From assembly GCA_001917665.1 (NCBI GenBank), contig MNEL01000002.1, positions 1 to 44,009 on the forward strand: DNA of 44,009 nt, written 5' to 3'. Of the stretch, positions 8,027 to 16,891 are shown piece after piece. This DNA is from Gemmatimonadetes bacterium 13_1_40CM_69_22 (GTDB taxonomy: Bacteria > Gemmatimonadota > Gemmatimonadetes > Gemmatimonadales > GWC2-71-9). The translations under genes and the position numbers were made by a program. Under the pieces are notes generated by a model. The model saw only the letters and a list, made by a program, of their open reading frames with translations. It was not told the DNA's origin and did no database searches. How positions within the stretch are numbered: the first letter of the stretch is position 1; every line of letters begins with the position of its first letter.

Positions 8027-9349
8027 TCAGGGGCGGGTGTCGACGTAGGTCGTGCGGCGCAGGATCTCGAGATAGTGCTGCACGGCGAGCTGCTGGCCCA
8101 TGTTCTCGCGGATCCGGTCCTTCACGTCGTCGAAGCTCAACTCACCCTCGGGCAGGCGTTTCGTGAGCTCGAACACGACGAACTTGGGCCGCTTCGAGTC
8201 CGCCCCCACCTCGAACACCGGCTTCAAGCCGGGGACGGTGTCGCTGTCGATCGCATGCTGGTAGTCCGGCGGCAGCTGGGTCAGGGGCAGCTCCGGCACG
8301 ATCTTGCCCTCCTCGGGATCTCCATAGCGGCGCGCCAGCGAGTCGAACGGCGCGCCCACGGCGAGGGCGTCGTGCACCGAATCGGCTACGCGACGCGCCC
8401 GCGCGATCTGCGCAGCGGAGATGCTCGGGGCGACGAGCACGTGGCGTGCCAGCACCTCCGCCGGCTGGACGCGCTCCACCTGGATGATGTGGTAGCCGAA
8501 CTCGGTCTCGACGGGATCGGAGATCTCCCCCGGCCGGAGGCGGAAGGCGATGTCCTCGAATTCCTTGACCATGACGGCACGGCGAAACCACCCCAGCTCG
8601 CCGCCCTGCTCCCGCGAGGCGCTGTCGGCGGAGTATTTCTTCGCCACGTCCGCGAAGTTGGCGCCGCGCCGCAGCACCACCACCAGCGACTCCGCGAGCT
8701 GGCGCGCCCGCGCTTTCGCGGACGAGTCCGCCTGCGGCGTGACGACGATCTGCCGGAAGGAGATCGCCGCCGGACGCTTCGGCTGCTGCGCGCGGTTCTC
8801 CTCCCAGAACTGCCGCATCTGCGCATCCGTGGGGGGGATTGGCCGCAACTTTCCCTTCTCCCGCAGCTGATCGAGCAAGCGCTTCTGCAGAATCCCGCGG
8901 CGCTGCTGATCCGCCAGCCAGCGGCGCCATTCTTCCTCCGACAGGAATTGGGCGGCGCGGAGCTGCGCTTGAAACTCGGTGATCGACGTGAATTGCTTCC
9001 GCACGTTCTGTACGGTCTGCTCGACCTGGTCCTGGACTTCCTGGTCGGTGACCTTGATCGTGGTGTCGCGCTCTGCCTGCTGGACCACCAGCTCCTCGTC
9101 CACCATCTGACTGAGCACTTGGCGCCGCGCCGCGGCCCGGCCGGCGGAATCGGTGGGGAGCGTCATCCCCTGCGCCTGGGCCAGCACGAGCTGCTCCTCC
9201 ACCTGCGACGCGAGGATCGGCTTCGACCCCACGATCGCCACGATGCGGTCGACGGGCCGGGTCGAGGCCAGCTCCCCTTGGCCCGCCGCGCGCACGGCAC
9301 CGCCGAAGCCGAGGGCAAGCCCGAGCAGCGTCACGCCGGCGCCGCGCAT
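8027..9349 (-). CDS. SurA-like periplasmic peptidyl-prolyl isomerase
   Basis: Predicted periplasmic chaperone/foldase for outer-membrane proteins, 440 aa. A signal peptide (residues 1-22, MRGAGVTLLGLALGFGGAVRA) is followed by a SurA_N chaperone region starting VDRIVAIVGSKPILASQVEEQL. A parvulin domain follows at about residues 195-290, with RQIVVTPQADS, KKYSADSASREQGGELGWFRR and ISDPVETEFGYHIIQVER. The second segment (ARHVLVAPSISAAQIARA and onward) resembles a degenerate parvulin lacking the GG.LGW core. The ATG is 1 nt after the stop of the upstream parvulin lipoprotein gene, so the two are translated together. Confidence 0.88.
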   Translation of the reverse strand: MRGAGVTLLGLALGFGGAVRAAGQGELASTRPVDRIVAIVGSKPILASQVEEQLVLAQAQGMTLPTDSAGRAAARRQVLSQMVDEELVVQQAERDTTIKVTDQEVQDQVEQTVQNVRKQFTSITEFQAQLRAAQFLSEEEWRRWLADQQRRGILQKRLLDQLREKGKLRPIPPTDAQMRQFWEENRAQQPKRPAAISFRQIVVTPQADSSAKARARQLAESLVVVLRRGANFADVAKKYSADSASREQGGELGWFRRAVMVKEFEDIAFRLRPGEISDPVETEFGYHIIQVERVQPAEVLARHVLVAPSISAAQIARARRVADSVHDALAVGAPFDSLARRYGDPEEGKIVPELPLTQLPPDYQHAIDSDTVPGLKPVFEVGADSKRPKFVVFELTKRLPEGELSFDDVKDRIRENMGQQLAVQHYLEILRRTTYVDTRP

Positions 9350-9350
9350 G

Positions 9351-10811
9351 TTACCGCGGCGCCCGCGGCTTCGCGCTGTCGGCCGGCGGCGCGGGCGCGG
9401 GCCCCGGCGCGGGCTTGAGACCCGTGCCGCTGCCCCGGCTGGCCGAATCGCGCTGCGCGCGGATCGCCTGGGCGCGCTCCAGCGCCTGCGCCAGCCCCGC
9501 CTCGTTGACGGACCAGCCTTGCCCTGGGCGCAGAGCCATCGCGAGAAACGGAGGCACCGGGAAGAACTGCGCCGCCCCCTGCTCGAAGACCCGATCGAGG
9601 TAATCGTTCACGTGCCGCGTCGCCAGCTCGATACGCGCCGGCTCCGTCGCCGCGGAATCCTTGAGCACCCGCGGGGAGAGCGCGAGCACGGTCTGCAGGA
9701 TCGTCAGTACCGAATCGTGCTCGGTCTGGAGCCCCCGCCAGTCCTCGGGCGTGAGCTGCACGCCGGCCGAGTCGACCTCCCGCAGCAGCAGCTCGCGCTG
9801 CGCGAGACGGCGGACGAACTCGGTGAGCTGGGCGTCGCTCGCCATGCCGATGCTGCTCACATCGCGCTGGTCGAGGGCGAACAGCCACCGAGCCAGGTCC
9901 CGCACCCGAAAGACGCCGCCGTGGTAGGTGGCGAGCTTGCGGCGGTCCTCGGTCGACGGCGCGACCTCCTGGATCGCCTGGCGCACGAGCGCCGCGGCCC
10001 CGCCCTGGACCTTCAAGTCGCGCTGCGCGGCGAGACTGTCGATGTACGCCGAGTCGAAGTGCACCGCCATGGCCGTCTCGAGCTCCGTGCGGAACGAGTC
10101 GCGCACCTCCTCGAGCGCTGGGCGGCGAATGATGTGAAATCCGAACGGCGACCGCACCAGCCCGCTCATCGCGCCCGGCGCGAGCCGCCACGCCACGGTG
10201 TCGAATGCCGGGACGAACCGGCCGCGCCCCACGGCGCCGAGGTAGCCGCCGCGCGACTTCGACCCGGGATCCTCCGAGTAGCGCTTCGCAAGCTGGCTGA
10301 AGTTGGCGCCGCGCTGTGCCTGCACCTGGCGGAGCAGTCCTTCCGCCTGCTGCTTCTTGTCCTGCTCGACTTTGGGAGCGGCGCTCGGGGGGACGCTCAC
10401 GAGAATGTGCTGGAACAGGCGGACGTCGCCGGCGTGGTATGCCGAGTCCGTCTGGTCCGCCGTGAGCTTCGCGCGGGCTGCGACCAGCTGATCGTGGTAA
10501 TGCTCCCACCGGAGCTGCGCGACGTTGGGCCAGTTGGCCTCCAGCACCAGCGCCGAATCGTCCATGTTGCGGCCGCGGGCGAGCTCCACCGCGAACACCG
10601 CGTAGTCGAGGTAGACCGTGGTGAGCCCCGTGACCGCTTCCGGGCGCAGCGGCACCTTCTTGGCTCGGCCGGCCAGCTCCGCCAGGCGCCCCACGGTCAG
10701 GGTCTGCCCCGCTGCGGTCCCGGCCACTTCGGGGTGCGCGGAAAACGCGTCCCGGAGAGCGCCGCACCCCGCGAGCGTCAACACGGCGACTACCAAACCC
10801 GACCGTCGCAT
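9351..10811 (-). CDS. PrsA/PpiC-like parvulin lipoprotein
   Basis: Second parvulin-type foldase, 486 aa. The N-terminus is a lipoprotein signal with lipobox LTLAGC (Cys about residue 16), so it is probably membrane-anchored in the periplasm. The parvulin domain spans about residues 130-230: FQHILVSVPPSAAPK, AKRYSEDPGSKSRGGYLGAVGRGRFVPAFD and VRSPFGFHIIRRP. The rest is helical and matches SurA-type chaperone segments; the tail is Pro/Ala-rich. It sits 9 nt after mfd and 1 nt before the SurA-like gene. I infer that the pair handles the many outer-membrane proteins of this organism. Confidence 0.84.
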   Translation of the reverse strand: MRRSGLVVAVLTLAGCGALRDAFSAHPEVAGTAAGQTLTVGRLAELAGRAKKVPLRPEAVTGLTTVYLDYAVFAVELARGRNMDDSALVLEANWPNVAQLRWEHYHDQLVAARAKLTADQTDSAYHAGDVRLFQHILVSVPPSAAPKVEQDKKQQAEGLLRQVQAQRGANFSQLAKRYSEDPGSKSRGGYLGAVGRGRFVPAFDTVAWRLAPGAMSGLVRSPFGFHIIRRPALEEVRDSFRTELETAMAVHFDSAYIDSLAAQRDLKVQGGAAALVRQAIQEVAPSTEDRRKLATYHGGVFRVRDLARWLFALDQRDVSSIGMASDAQLTEFVRRLAQRELLLREVDSAGVQLTPEDWRGLQTEHDSVLTILQTVLALSPRVLKDSAATEPARIELATRHVNDYLDRVFEQGAAQFFPVPPFLAMALRPGQGWSVNEAGLAQALERAQAIRAQRDSASRGSGTGLKPAPGPAPAPPADSAKPRAPR

Positions 10812-10820
10812 CCCGACTCC

Positions 10821-13800
10821 TTAGGCGTGAGAGTCCTGCAGAACCGCCGTGAGGGCCCGCACGAGACCGGGGCCGATGGCTTCGCCGCCCAGCCGGCGCA
10901 GCCGCAGGGAGAGCGGCGCCGGGCGCCGCACCTCGGCCTCGAACTGCACGGCATCGAGCGCCGCCGTCAGCCCGGCGAGGCGCGGGTGCGCGTCCCGCCG
11001 AAACGTGAGCCGCGCCTCGTCGCCTTTGACGAGGACCAGCTCCAGTCCCGCCTGGGCGCCGAGCGCGCGGAGCTCGGACACGAGAAGCAAGCGTTGCGCG
11101 TCGTCGGGGAGGGGGCCGAACCGGTCGCGCAGCTCCTCGCGCACCGCTTGAATCTCGCACGGCCGCCCGGCCCGCGCCAGCCGCCGATACAGATCGAGCT
11201 TCGCCGCCGCGTCGGGCACGTAGGCATCCGGCAGATGAGCGGGTCGGTCCAGGATGACCTCTGGCGGCGCGAACGTCGCGCTGCCCGCTCCTCCCTCTCC
11301 ACCTTTCAAAGCGTCGACGGTTTCCTGGAGCCACCGCAGGTACATGTCGAAGCCGACGGCCTGCGCATGGCCCGATTGCTCGCCGCCCAGCAGGTTCCCG
11401 GCGCCGCGCAGCTCGAGGTCGCGCAGCGCGATGCGATAACCGGAGCCCAGGTCCGTGTGATGCTCCAGGACGCGTAGCCGCTCCTCGGCGTCCGCATCCA
11501 CGAGATCCGGCGCGAGCAGATAGCAGTAGGCGCGACGGTGACTGCGTCCCACACGTCCCCGCAGCTGGTACAACTGCGCCAGACCGAGCTGATCCGCCCG
11601 GTTCACGATCATCGTGTTCGCGTTCGGGACGTCGAGCCCCGACTCGACGATCATCGTGGACACGAGGATGTCCACCTCGGCCCGCACGAACCGCGCCATC
11701 ACGTCGTCGAGCTCCGCCTCCTTGAGCCGGCCATGCGCCACCGCGATACGCGCCCGCGGCGGCCCGAGCGCCCGCACACGCTCGGCGATCGTATCGATCG
11801 TCTCGATGCGATTATGCACGAAATACACCTGCCCCGCCCGATCGAGCTCCCGCGCCAGCGCCTCCTCGATCAGCGCGTCGTCCCACGGCTCGATGAACGT
11901 CAGCACCGGCGAACGGTCCTTCGGCGGCGTCTCGAGCAGCGTCAGGTCGCGCAGGCCGGCGAGCGACAGGTGCAGCGTGCGTGGGATCGGCGTCGCGGTG
12001 AGCGTCAGTACGTCCACCGCGAGCTTCAGCGCTTTCAGCCGCTCCTTGTGCCGGACCCCGAATCGGTGCTCTTCGTCCACGATCAACAGCCCCAGGTCGT
12101 GAAACCTGACGTCGCGGGAGAGCAGCCGGTGGGTGCCGATCACCAGGTCCACGGTGCCCTGCTCCAAGCCCTGGACGACTCGCTGCGTGTCCCTGGGATT
12201 GCGGAACCGCGAGAGCACCTCGATCCGGACCGGGTAATCGGCGAGCCGCTCTCGGAAGGTGCGCCCGTGTTGCTCGGCGAGGATCGTCGTGGGGGCGAGC
12301 ACCGCGACCTGTTTGCCCGCTTGCACCGCCTTGAACGCAGCCCGCAGCGCGACTTCCGTCTTGCCGTACCCGACGTCGCCGACCAGCAGCCGGTCCATCG
12401 GCCGGGCGCGCTCCATGTCGCGCTTCACCTCCTCAGCGGCGCGACGTTGGTCGGGCGTGTCGTCGTACAGGAAGGCCGACTCCAACTCGCGCTGCCACGC
12501 GGTGTCGGGCGGGAATGGGAACCCGGTCGCGAGCTGGCGGCGCCCGTACAGGTCGAGGAGCTCGGCCGCCATCTGCCGGATGGCGGCCCGGGTCTTGTCT
12601 CGCTGGCGCTGCCACGTGGTCGCACCGAGACGGTGCAGCTTGGGCGGTGGGGTGTCGCCGTTCCCGGCGGCGCGGTAGGGCTCGAGCTGATCCAGCCGGT
12701 ACAGCGGGACGTTGAGCCGATCGCCGCCTTCGTACTCGACCACCGCCACCTCGAGCGTCCCGCCCTCCGAGCCGACCGCGATCGTCTGGATCCCGCGATA
12801 CAGCCCGATCCCGTGTTCGAGATGCACCACGTAGTCTCCCGCCTGCAGCGCACGGGCCGCCGCCGTCGCGGACGCCTCACGGTAGCGCCGCGGCCGCCGC
12901 AGGCGGCGTGCGCGCCGAAAGATCTCGTGGTCGGTCAGCACGCGGAGCGTCGGCAGGACGAACCCGCCGTCGAGCGCTCCGATCGCCAGCGTCGCGGCCT
13001 CCGCGCCGAGCAGCTCCTCCAGCCGCTCGAGCTGGCCCTCGTTGTCGCACAGGATCACCGTCGGCGGGCCGGCCGCCACGAGCCGGCGTAGTCGCTTGAT
13101 GTCGCGGTCCACCGGCTCGGGCGGGGTGAGCGGGAACCGCGTGGACGCGTCCGGCGCATTGAGAGCGACACCGCCGAACGCCGCCAGCTCGCCGCGCCAG
13201 CGCTCGGGAGCGACGAACAGCTCCGCTCGCGCCGGCGGCTCTTCGCCCAGCCGCCGCGCGATCTCGAGGTGATGCTCCGCCTCCGCCCACGCGCGATCCA
13301 CCTCCTGCGCCAGAGCGGATTCCTGTTCCAACACGAGCAGCGCATCGATAGGGAGGAGATCGAGCAAGGACTGCCGCTGTAGGGGCGCAGCATGCTGCAC
13401 CGCCACGGTGGTCGTGACCCCTTCGGTGCTCACCGGCAGTATCGTGACCCGCTCGATCGGCTCCCCCGAGCGCTGCGAGTCAAGATCGAACGTGCGCAGT
13501 GACACGACTTCGTCACCCCACCACTCGACCCGCGCCGGCGACGCCATCCCGAACCCATACACGTCGAGGATCCCACCGCGCACGCTGTATTGCGCGACCT
13601 CGGTCACCGTGGGGACGCGATCGTATCCCATCTCACCGAGGCGGCGGACGATCTCGGTGAAACCCCCGGGGCCCAGAGCCCGGGGCCCGGCGCTCGCCTG
13701 CAGCACCAGCCGCATCGCGTCGAGCGCCGCTGGCACGCCCGTGCGCTCCGCGGTGGCACGCGCCGTCGTGATCAGAATCCGGACCCTTCCCGCCAGCAGC

Positions 13801-14126
13801 GACTCGACCGTCTCGATGCGCTCGCCTGCGATCTCGAGGTGTGGTTCCTCGGCGCCGAGCGCTTCCCGCTGCGGATACAGCGCCGCCACGTCGCCCGCGA
13901 GGGCGCGGGCGTCCGCGAGCCAGCGCTCGGCGTCCGTCGGCGTCGCCGTGACCACAACGAACACCCGCTGGGGGAGCCGGCGCGCCAGCACAGCGACGAG
14001 CAGGGCTGGACTCGAACCGGGGAGCCCGGACACCGGGACCCGGGATCCCGGGCCCGGGAGACTCCCGGCGAGCGCACGGGTCGCCGGCAGATCTTTGAAC
14101 TGATCGAGCAGGAAGTCGAGCGACAT
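10821..14126 (-). CDS. mfd: Transcription-repair coupling factor
   Basis: DNA translocase that removes RNA polymerase stalled at lesions and recruits UvrA. About 1101 aa; E. coli Mfd is 1148. Domains in order: UvrB-like N-terminal modules (1-340), the RNA polymerase-interacting CarD-like domain (GDYVVHLEHGIGLYRGI, about 425-500), SF2 helicase/translocase with Walker A GDVGYGKTE near residue 587 and DEEHRFGV near 684, motif QLRGRVGRSHRRAYCYLL, and a C-terminal TRCF domain. ATG 14126 overlaps the upstream stop (TGATG); the preceding TTG is less likely. Two heptamer repeat tracts lie inside the N-terminal coding region, giving Pro/Gly-rich stretches at about residues 23-37 and 145-154. Confidence 0.96.
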   Translation of the reverse strand: MSLDFLLDQFKDLPATRALAGSLPGPGSRVPVSGLPGSSPALLVAVLARRLPQRVFVVVTATPTDAERWLADARALAGDVAALYPQREALGAEEPHLEIAGERIETVESLLAGRVRILITTARATAERTGVPAALDAMRLVLQASAGPRALGPGGFTEIVRRLGEMGYDRVPTVTEVAQYSVRGGILDVYGFGMASPARVEWWGDEVVSLRTFDLDSQRSGEPIERVTILPVSTEGVTTTVAVQHAAPLQRQSLLDLLPIDALLVLEQESALAQEVDRAWAEAEHHLEIARRLGEEPPARAELFVAPERWRGELAAFGGVALNAPDASTRFPLTPPEPVDRDIKRLRRLVAAGPPTVILCDNEGQLERLEELLGAEAATLAIGALDGGFVLPTLRVLTDHEIFRRARRLRRPRRYREASATAAARALQAGDYVVHLEHGIGLYRGIQTIAVGSEGGTLEVAVVEYEGGDRLNVPLYRLDQLEPYRAAGNGDTPPPKLHRLGATTWQRQRDKTRAAIRQMAAELLDLYGRRQLATGFPFPPDTAWQRELESAFLYDDTPDQRRAAEEVKRDMERARPMDRLLVGDVGYGKTEVALRAAFKAVQAGKQVAVLAPTTILAEQHGRTFRERLADYPVRIEVLSRFRNPRDTQRVVQGLEQGTVDLVIGTHRLLSRDVRFHDLGLLIVDEEHRFGVRHKERLKALKLAVDVLTLTATPIPRTLHLSLAGLRDLTLLETPPKDRSPVLTFIEPWDDALIEEALARELDRAGQVYFVHNRIETIDTIAERVRALGPPRARIAVAHGRLKEAELDDVMARFVRAEVDILVSTMIVESGLDVPNANTMIVNRADQLGLAQLYQLRGRVGRSHRRAYCYLLAPDLVDADAEERLRVLEHHTDLGSGYRIALRDLELRGAGNLLGGEQSGHAQAVGFDMYLRWLQETVDALKGGEGGAGSATFAPPEVILDRPAHLPDAYVPDAAAKLDLYRRLARAGRPCEIQAVREELRDRFGPLPDDAQRLLLVSELRALGAQAGLELVLVKGDEARLTFRRDAHPRLAGLTAALDAVQFEAEVRRPAPLSLRLRRLGGEAIGPGLVRALTAVLQDSHA
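13663..13690. repeat. Intragenic heptamer tract in mfd (second)
   Basis: Four consecutive 7-bp units: CCCCCGG, GGCCCAG, AGCCCGG, GGCCCGG. They encode the GPRALGPGG segment of Mfd around residues 145-154. The period is 7, so successive units are read in different frames. Confidence 0.6.
14017..14058. repeat. Intragenic heptamer tract in mfd (first)
   Basis: Six consecutive 7-bp units: CCGGGGA, GCCCGGA, CACCGGG, ACCCGGG, ATCCCGG, GCCCGGG. They are self-complementary through CCCGGG and encode the Pro/Gly/Ser stretch at about Mfd residues 23-37, just before the conserved block SGLPGSSPALLVAVLA. Confidence 0.65.
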
Positions 14127-15841
14127 CAACGGGCGCGCGTCGCGACACCAAGCTCCACCGCCGCGACGAGCAGCGCGAGCGCGAGCAGCAGGCCGCTCAC
14201 GTCCGCCCGACGCGTGCCAGCGAACCGCTCCGCGGCGAAGCGCGCCTCATCGTGCACCTCGGCGCCGATGGCGCGGCGTACGACATCTGCCGTAGCGGGC
14301 GTCAGATCGGACTCGCGACCATCGGGCCCGGACACCGTCGCCCCGACCGTGTCGGCCCCGTGCACCTGGAACACGACACCGGGGGGGCCCTCCGCTTCCC
14401 CAATCGGGGCCTCGCCGCGCGCCAGGTGGTTCACGAGCGCATCCACGAACGGCACGAACGCGGGGGACGCAGGCAGCGCGGTCCACACCGTGTCGAGGCG
14501 GCTGCCCAGCAGCACCACGTCACCATCCCGCACCAGCCAGGGATCGCCGTTCACGGTGGCGATGACGGTCGTCGTGTCTCCCCCCTCGAGCCGATAGCGC
14601 CGCGCGACCGGAATCCCGTTGATGCCGGCGAGACTCGCCGTCGCGACCGGTCCCGGGGTCGCGGAGGCGCCGAACCGCCAGCGCACGCCGCGCGCCGCGA
14701 GCGCGCGATTCGCCTGACCGACAAGCGCGGGATCGGCGGGCGGGAGCAGCACGGTCTTCCCGGCGTCACCCTGCAGCCGCTCCCCCAGCGAGACGTCCGT
14801 TCCCTCGGCGACGCGTTTCCCCTGCGTGAGCACAGCGAGCGCCGCCGTCACGAAGGGCCCTGCGCCCGGGTCGGCGCGCACGCGGGCGGGCGGCGCGACG
14901 CGCCACACGAACGCTCGGCGGTCGTCGGCGCGCAGTTCGTCGGGATCGAGCACCGTCTCTCCGATCCACCAGCCGGGCGCCATGCTCGGCAGCGGGACCG
15001 AAGCGCTCGACCCCGTCGAGGCAAGCGCCCGTCCCACGTCGCGACTCCGCCCCACGGGACTCGCCGTCGCTCGCAGGCGCACCGTCACCGGCGCCGGGCC
15101 GCCACCGGGAGTGCCCGCCACGGTGATCGCAACCGCACCGTCTGTGACGCGCGCTTGCGCGACGCCCCGGTTCGCCACCACCTGGCCCGGCGGCGCGAGC
15201 GCGAGCACCCGAACACCGCGCGGTACCTCCGCCCGCCCCGGCCCGAAGGCTGTGCGCTGCAGATCGCTCACCACCTCGACCTCGCGCCCGGGGAGGGGCT
15301 CCGCGTCCACCAGCCGGGTCGCCCGCGCCACCGCCGTGGTCAGGTCAAGGCGCCGCCAGCCGGGCTCTACGCTGTCCACGGTCGCGAGCAGCGCTTCGCG
15401 GGAGCCGGCCCGTGCTACGCCGTCGGCCAGCATCAGCCACACGCGATCCCCCGATCCGGCACGGGCGATCGACGCTCGCGCCACGCTCTTCAAGCGCGCG
15501 AGCAGCGGGCGCCCGTCCACGACCGCGCCGCAGGACGGAGAGTTGTCGAGGATCAGCATCAGCGCCGTCGGCTCGTGCACCCCTCCCCCGCCGGCGGCAC
15601 GGGACCGTACGAGCGGCCGCGCCGCAGCCATCACGATCAACGCGATCAGTGCGGTCCGCAGAATCAGGAGCAGCAGATGCCGCAGCTTCAGCCGCCGCGC
15701 GCTCTGCCGCTCGGCCTCGCTCAAGTAACGGATCGGTGGAAACTCCGCTTCGGGGGGCACGCGCCGCTCGAGCAGATGCAGCAGCGCGGGAATCGCCGCG
15801 GCGGCGAGCCCGATGAGCGCCAGCGGATGCAGAAAGGTCAC
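14126..15841 (-). CDS. BatA-type membrane protein with VWA-like domain
   Basis: 571-aa membrane protein. The N-terminus matches the BatA double-transmembrane domain: FLHPLALIGLAAAAIPALLHLLERR, then the cytoplasmic FPPIRYLSEAERQSARRLKLRHLLLLILRT and a second span. A von Willebrand A-like region follows with MIDAS-type LILDNSPSCGAV (DxSxS). A final transmembrane helix near the C-terminus is followed by an Arg-rich end. The start is GTG 15841, overlapping the DUF58 stop (GTGA); a much longer frame continues upstream but is only the DUF58 gene read out of frame. DUF58 and BatA proteins usually accompany a MoxR ATPase, which is absent here. Confidence 0.82.
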   Translation of the reverse strand: MTFLHPLALIGLAAAAIPALLHLLERRVPPEAEFPPIRYLSEAERQSARRLKLRHLLLLILRTALIALIVMAAARPLVRSRAAGGGGVHEPTALMLILDNSPSCGAVVDGRPLLARLKSVARASIARAGSGDRVWLMLADGVARAGSREALLATVDSVEPGWRRLDLTTAVARATRLVDAEPLPGREVEVVSDLQRTAFGPGRAEVPRGVRVLALAPPGQVVANRGVAQARVTDGAVAITVAGTPGGGPAPVTVRLRATASPVGRSRDVGRALASTGSSASVPLPSMAPGWWIGETVLDPDELRADDRRAFVWRVAPPARVRADPGAGPFVTAALAVLTQGKRVAEGTDVSLGERLQGDAGKTVLLPPADPALVGQANRALAARGVRWRFGASATPGPVATASLAGINGIPVARRYRLEGGDTTTVIATVNGDPWLVRDGDVVLLGSRLDTVWTALPASPAFVPFVDALVNHLARGEAPIGEAEGPPGVVFQVHGADTVGATVSGPDGRESDLTPATADVVRRAIGAEVHDEARFAAERFAGTRRADVSGLLLALALLVAAVELGVATRAR

Positions 15842-16722
15842 GCGAGGAGACGGAGCGCCATGCCGAACGGCAAGTCGGTCAGCACGTGGTGATACGCGAT
15901 GCCGTGCCGTCGACACGCGGTGCGCCACGCCGAGACCTCTCGCCGCACCGTCTCGGCATAGGCGCGGGCGAGCTCGCGCGGTCGCACCACCACGCTCGCC
16001 GGAGACTCGGGATCCCGGAACCGCACTTCGGGAGGACCCGACAGCTCGGCTTCCGCCGGGTCCATCAGGTGGAACACGATGACGTTGTGGCCGCGGTGGC
16101 GCAGGTAGCGGAGCGCCGTGATCGCGAGGGTCCGGTCGAACAGCAGGTCGGACACGAGCACCACCAGGCCGCGGCGCGCCAGCAACGCCGTGAGATGCAA
16201 GAGCGCCGCCTGGGCGGCCGTGCCGCGGCCATCCGGCGTGTCGAGCAGCCCGCGGACCAGTCTCATCCACTGCCCCGTCTTCACGCGGGCGGGGATTACC
16301 TGGCGCACCGCCTCGTCGAACGTGATCAGCCCCGTGGCGTCGCGCTGCCGCAGCAGAATCAGCGCGAGTGCCGCCGCGAGCCGGTCGGCGTACGCCCGCT
16401 TCGTGAGTCGGGTCGGCGCGCCCCGCCACGCCATCGAGCGGCTCGCGTCCACGAGCAGCATCGCGCGCAGGTTCGTTTCTTCCTCGAACTGCTTCACGAA
16501 CAGCCGGTCGGACCGCGCCAGGATCTTCCAGTCGAGATAGCGCGGCTCGTCGCCCGGTTGGTACGCGCGATGCTCGGTGAATTCAACCGAAAACCCGCGG
16601 AACGGCGAGCGGTGGATCCCGGCGAGGAAACCCTCGACCACTCCTTGCGCCACGATCTCGATGCCGCCTAGGCGGGCCACCTCCGCCGGATCCAGCAAAT
16701 CGATGCGCCTGACGTCAGCCAT
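15838..16722 (-). CDS. DUF58 domain protein
   Basis: 294 aa, first gene of the minus-strand operon. The DUF58 signature is clear: GFSVEFTEHRAYQPGDEPRYLDWKILARSDRLFVKQFEEETN at about residues 42-83, followed by a VWA-like core with LLVDASRSMAW (DxSxS). DUF58 proteins act with MoxR AAA ATPases and BatA-like membrane proteins in poorly understood envelope or chaperone-like roles. Here only BatA follows. The start ATG 16722 has no strong Shine-Dalgarno sequence. Upstream is a 169-bp divergent intergenic region with no convincing promoter on this strand. Confidence 0.88.
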   Translation of the reverse strand: MADVRRIDLLDPAEVARLGGIEIVAQGVVEGFLAGIHRSPFRGFSVEFTEHRAYQPGDEPRYLDWKILARSDRLFVKQFEEETNLRAMLLVDASRSMAWRGAPTRLTKRAYADRLAAALALILLRQRDATGLITFDEAVRQVIPARVKTGQWMRLVRGLLDTPDGRGTAAQAALLHLTALLARRGLVVLVSDLLFDRTLAITALRYLRHRGHNVIVFHLMDPAEAELSGPPEVRFRDPESPASVVVRPRELARAYAETVRREVSAWRTACRRHGIAYHHVLTDLPFGMALRLLA

Positions 16723-16891
16723 GGGTGGCGGAAGCTAATGAGCGGCCGACTGTCCGGGGTAGAGGACAACCACGGGAGGGTGATCTCGGTGTCACCACGG
16801 CAACGCCACCGTTCACAGGCACTTAGGAGCGTCCCGACCAGCCGCCGACCTGGCATAGTCCGTGCCCCCTGCACCGTTGGGAGGACATCGT

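Noticed and set aside
7781-9418. 545-codon plus-strand frame opposite pdxA and the SurA-like gene
   Set aside because: Composition (His/Arg/Leu/Asp repeats) is that of an antisense shadow; minus-strand genes are convincing.
15842-16429. N-terminal extension of the BatA-like protein
   Set aside because: The in-frame extension is the DUF58 gene read out of frame; GTG 15841 overlaps the DUF58 stop and begins the known BatA N-terminus.
16723-16891. Promoter pair in the DUF58/DUF4384 divergent region
   Set aside because: CATAGT at 16854 and weak candidates on the other strand lack a matching -35; not supported.
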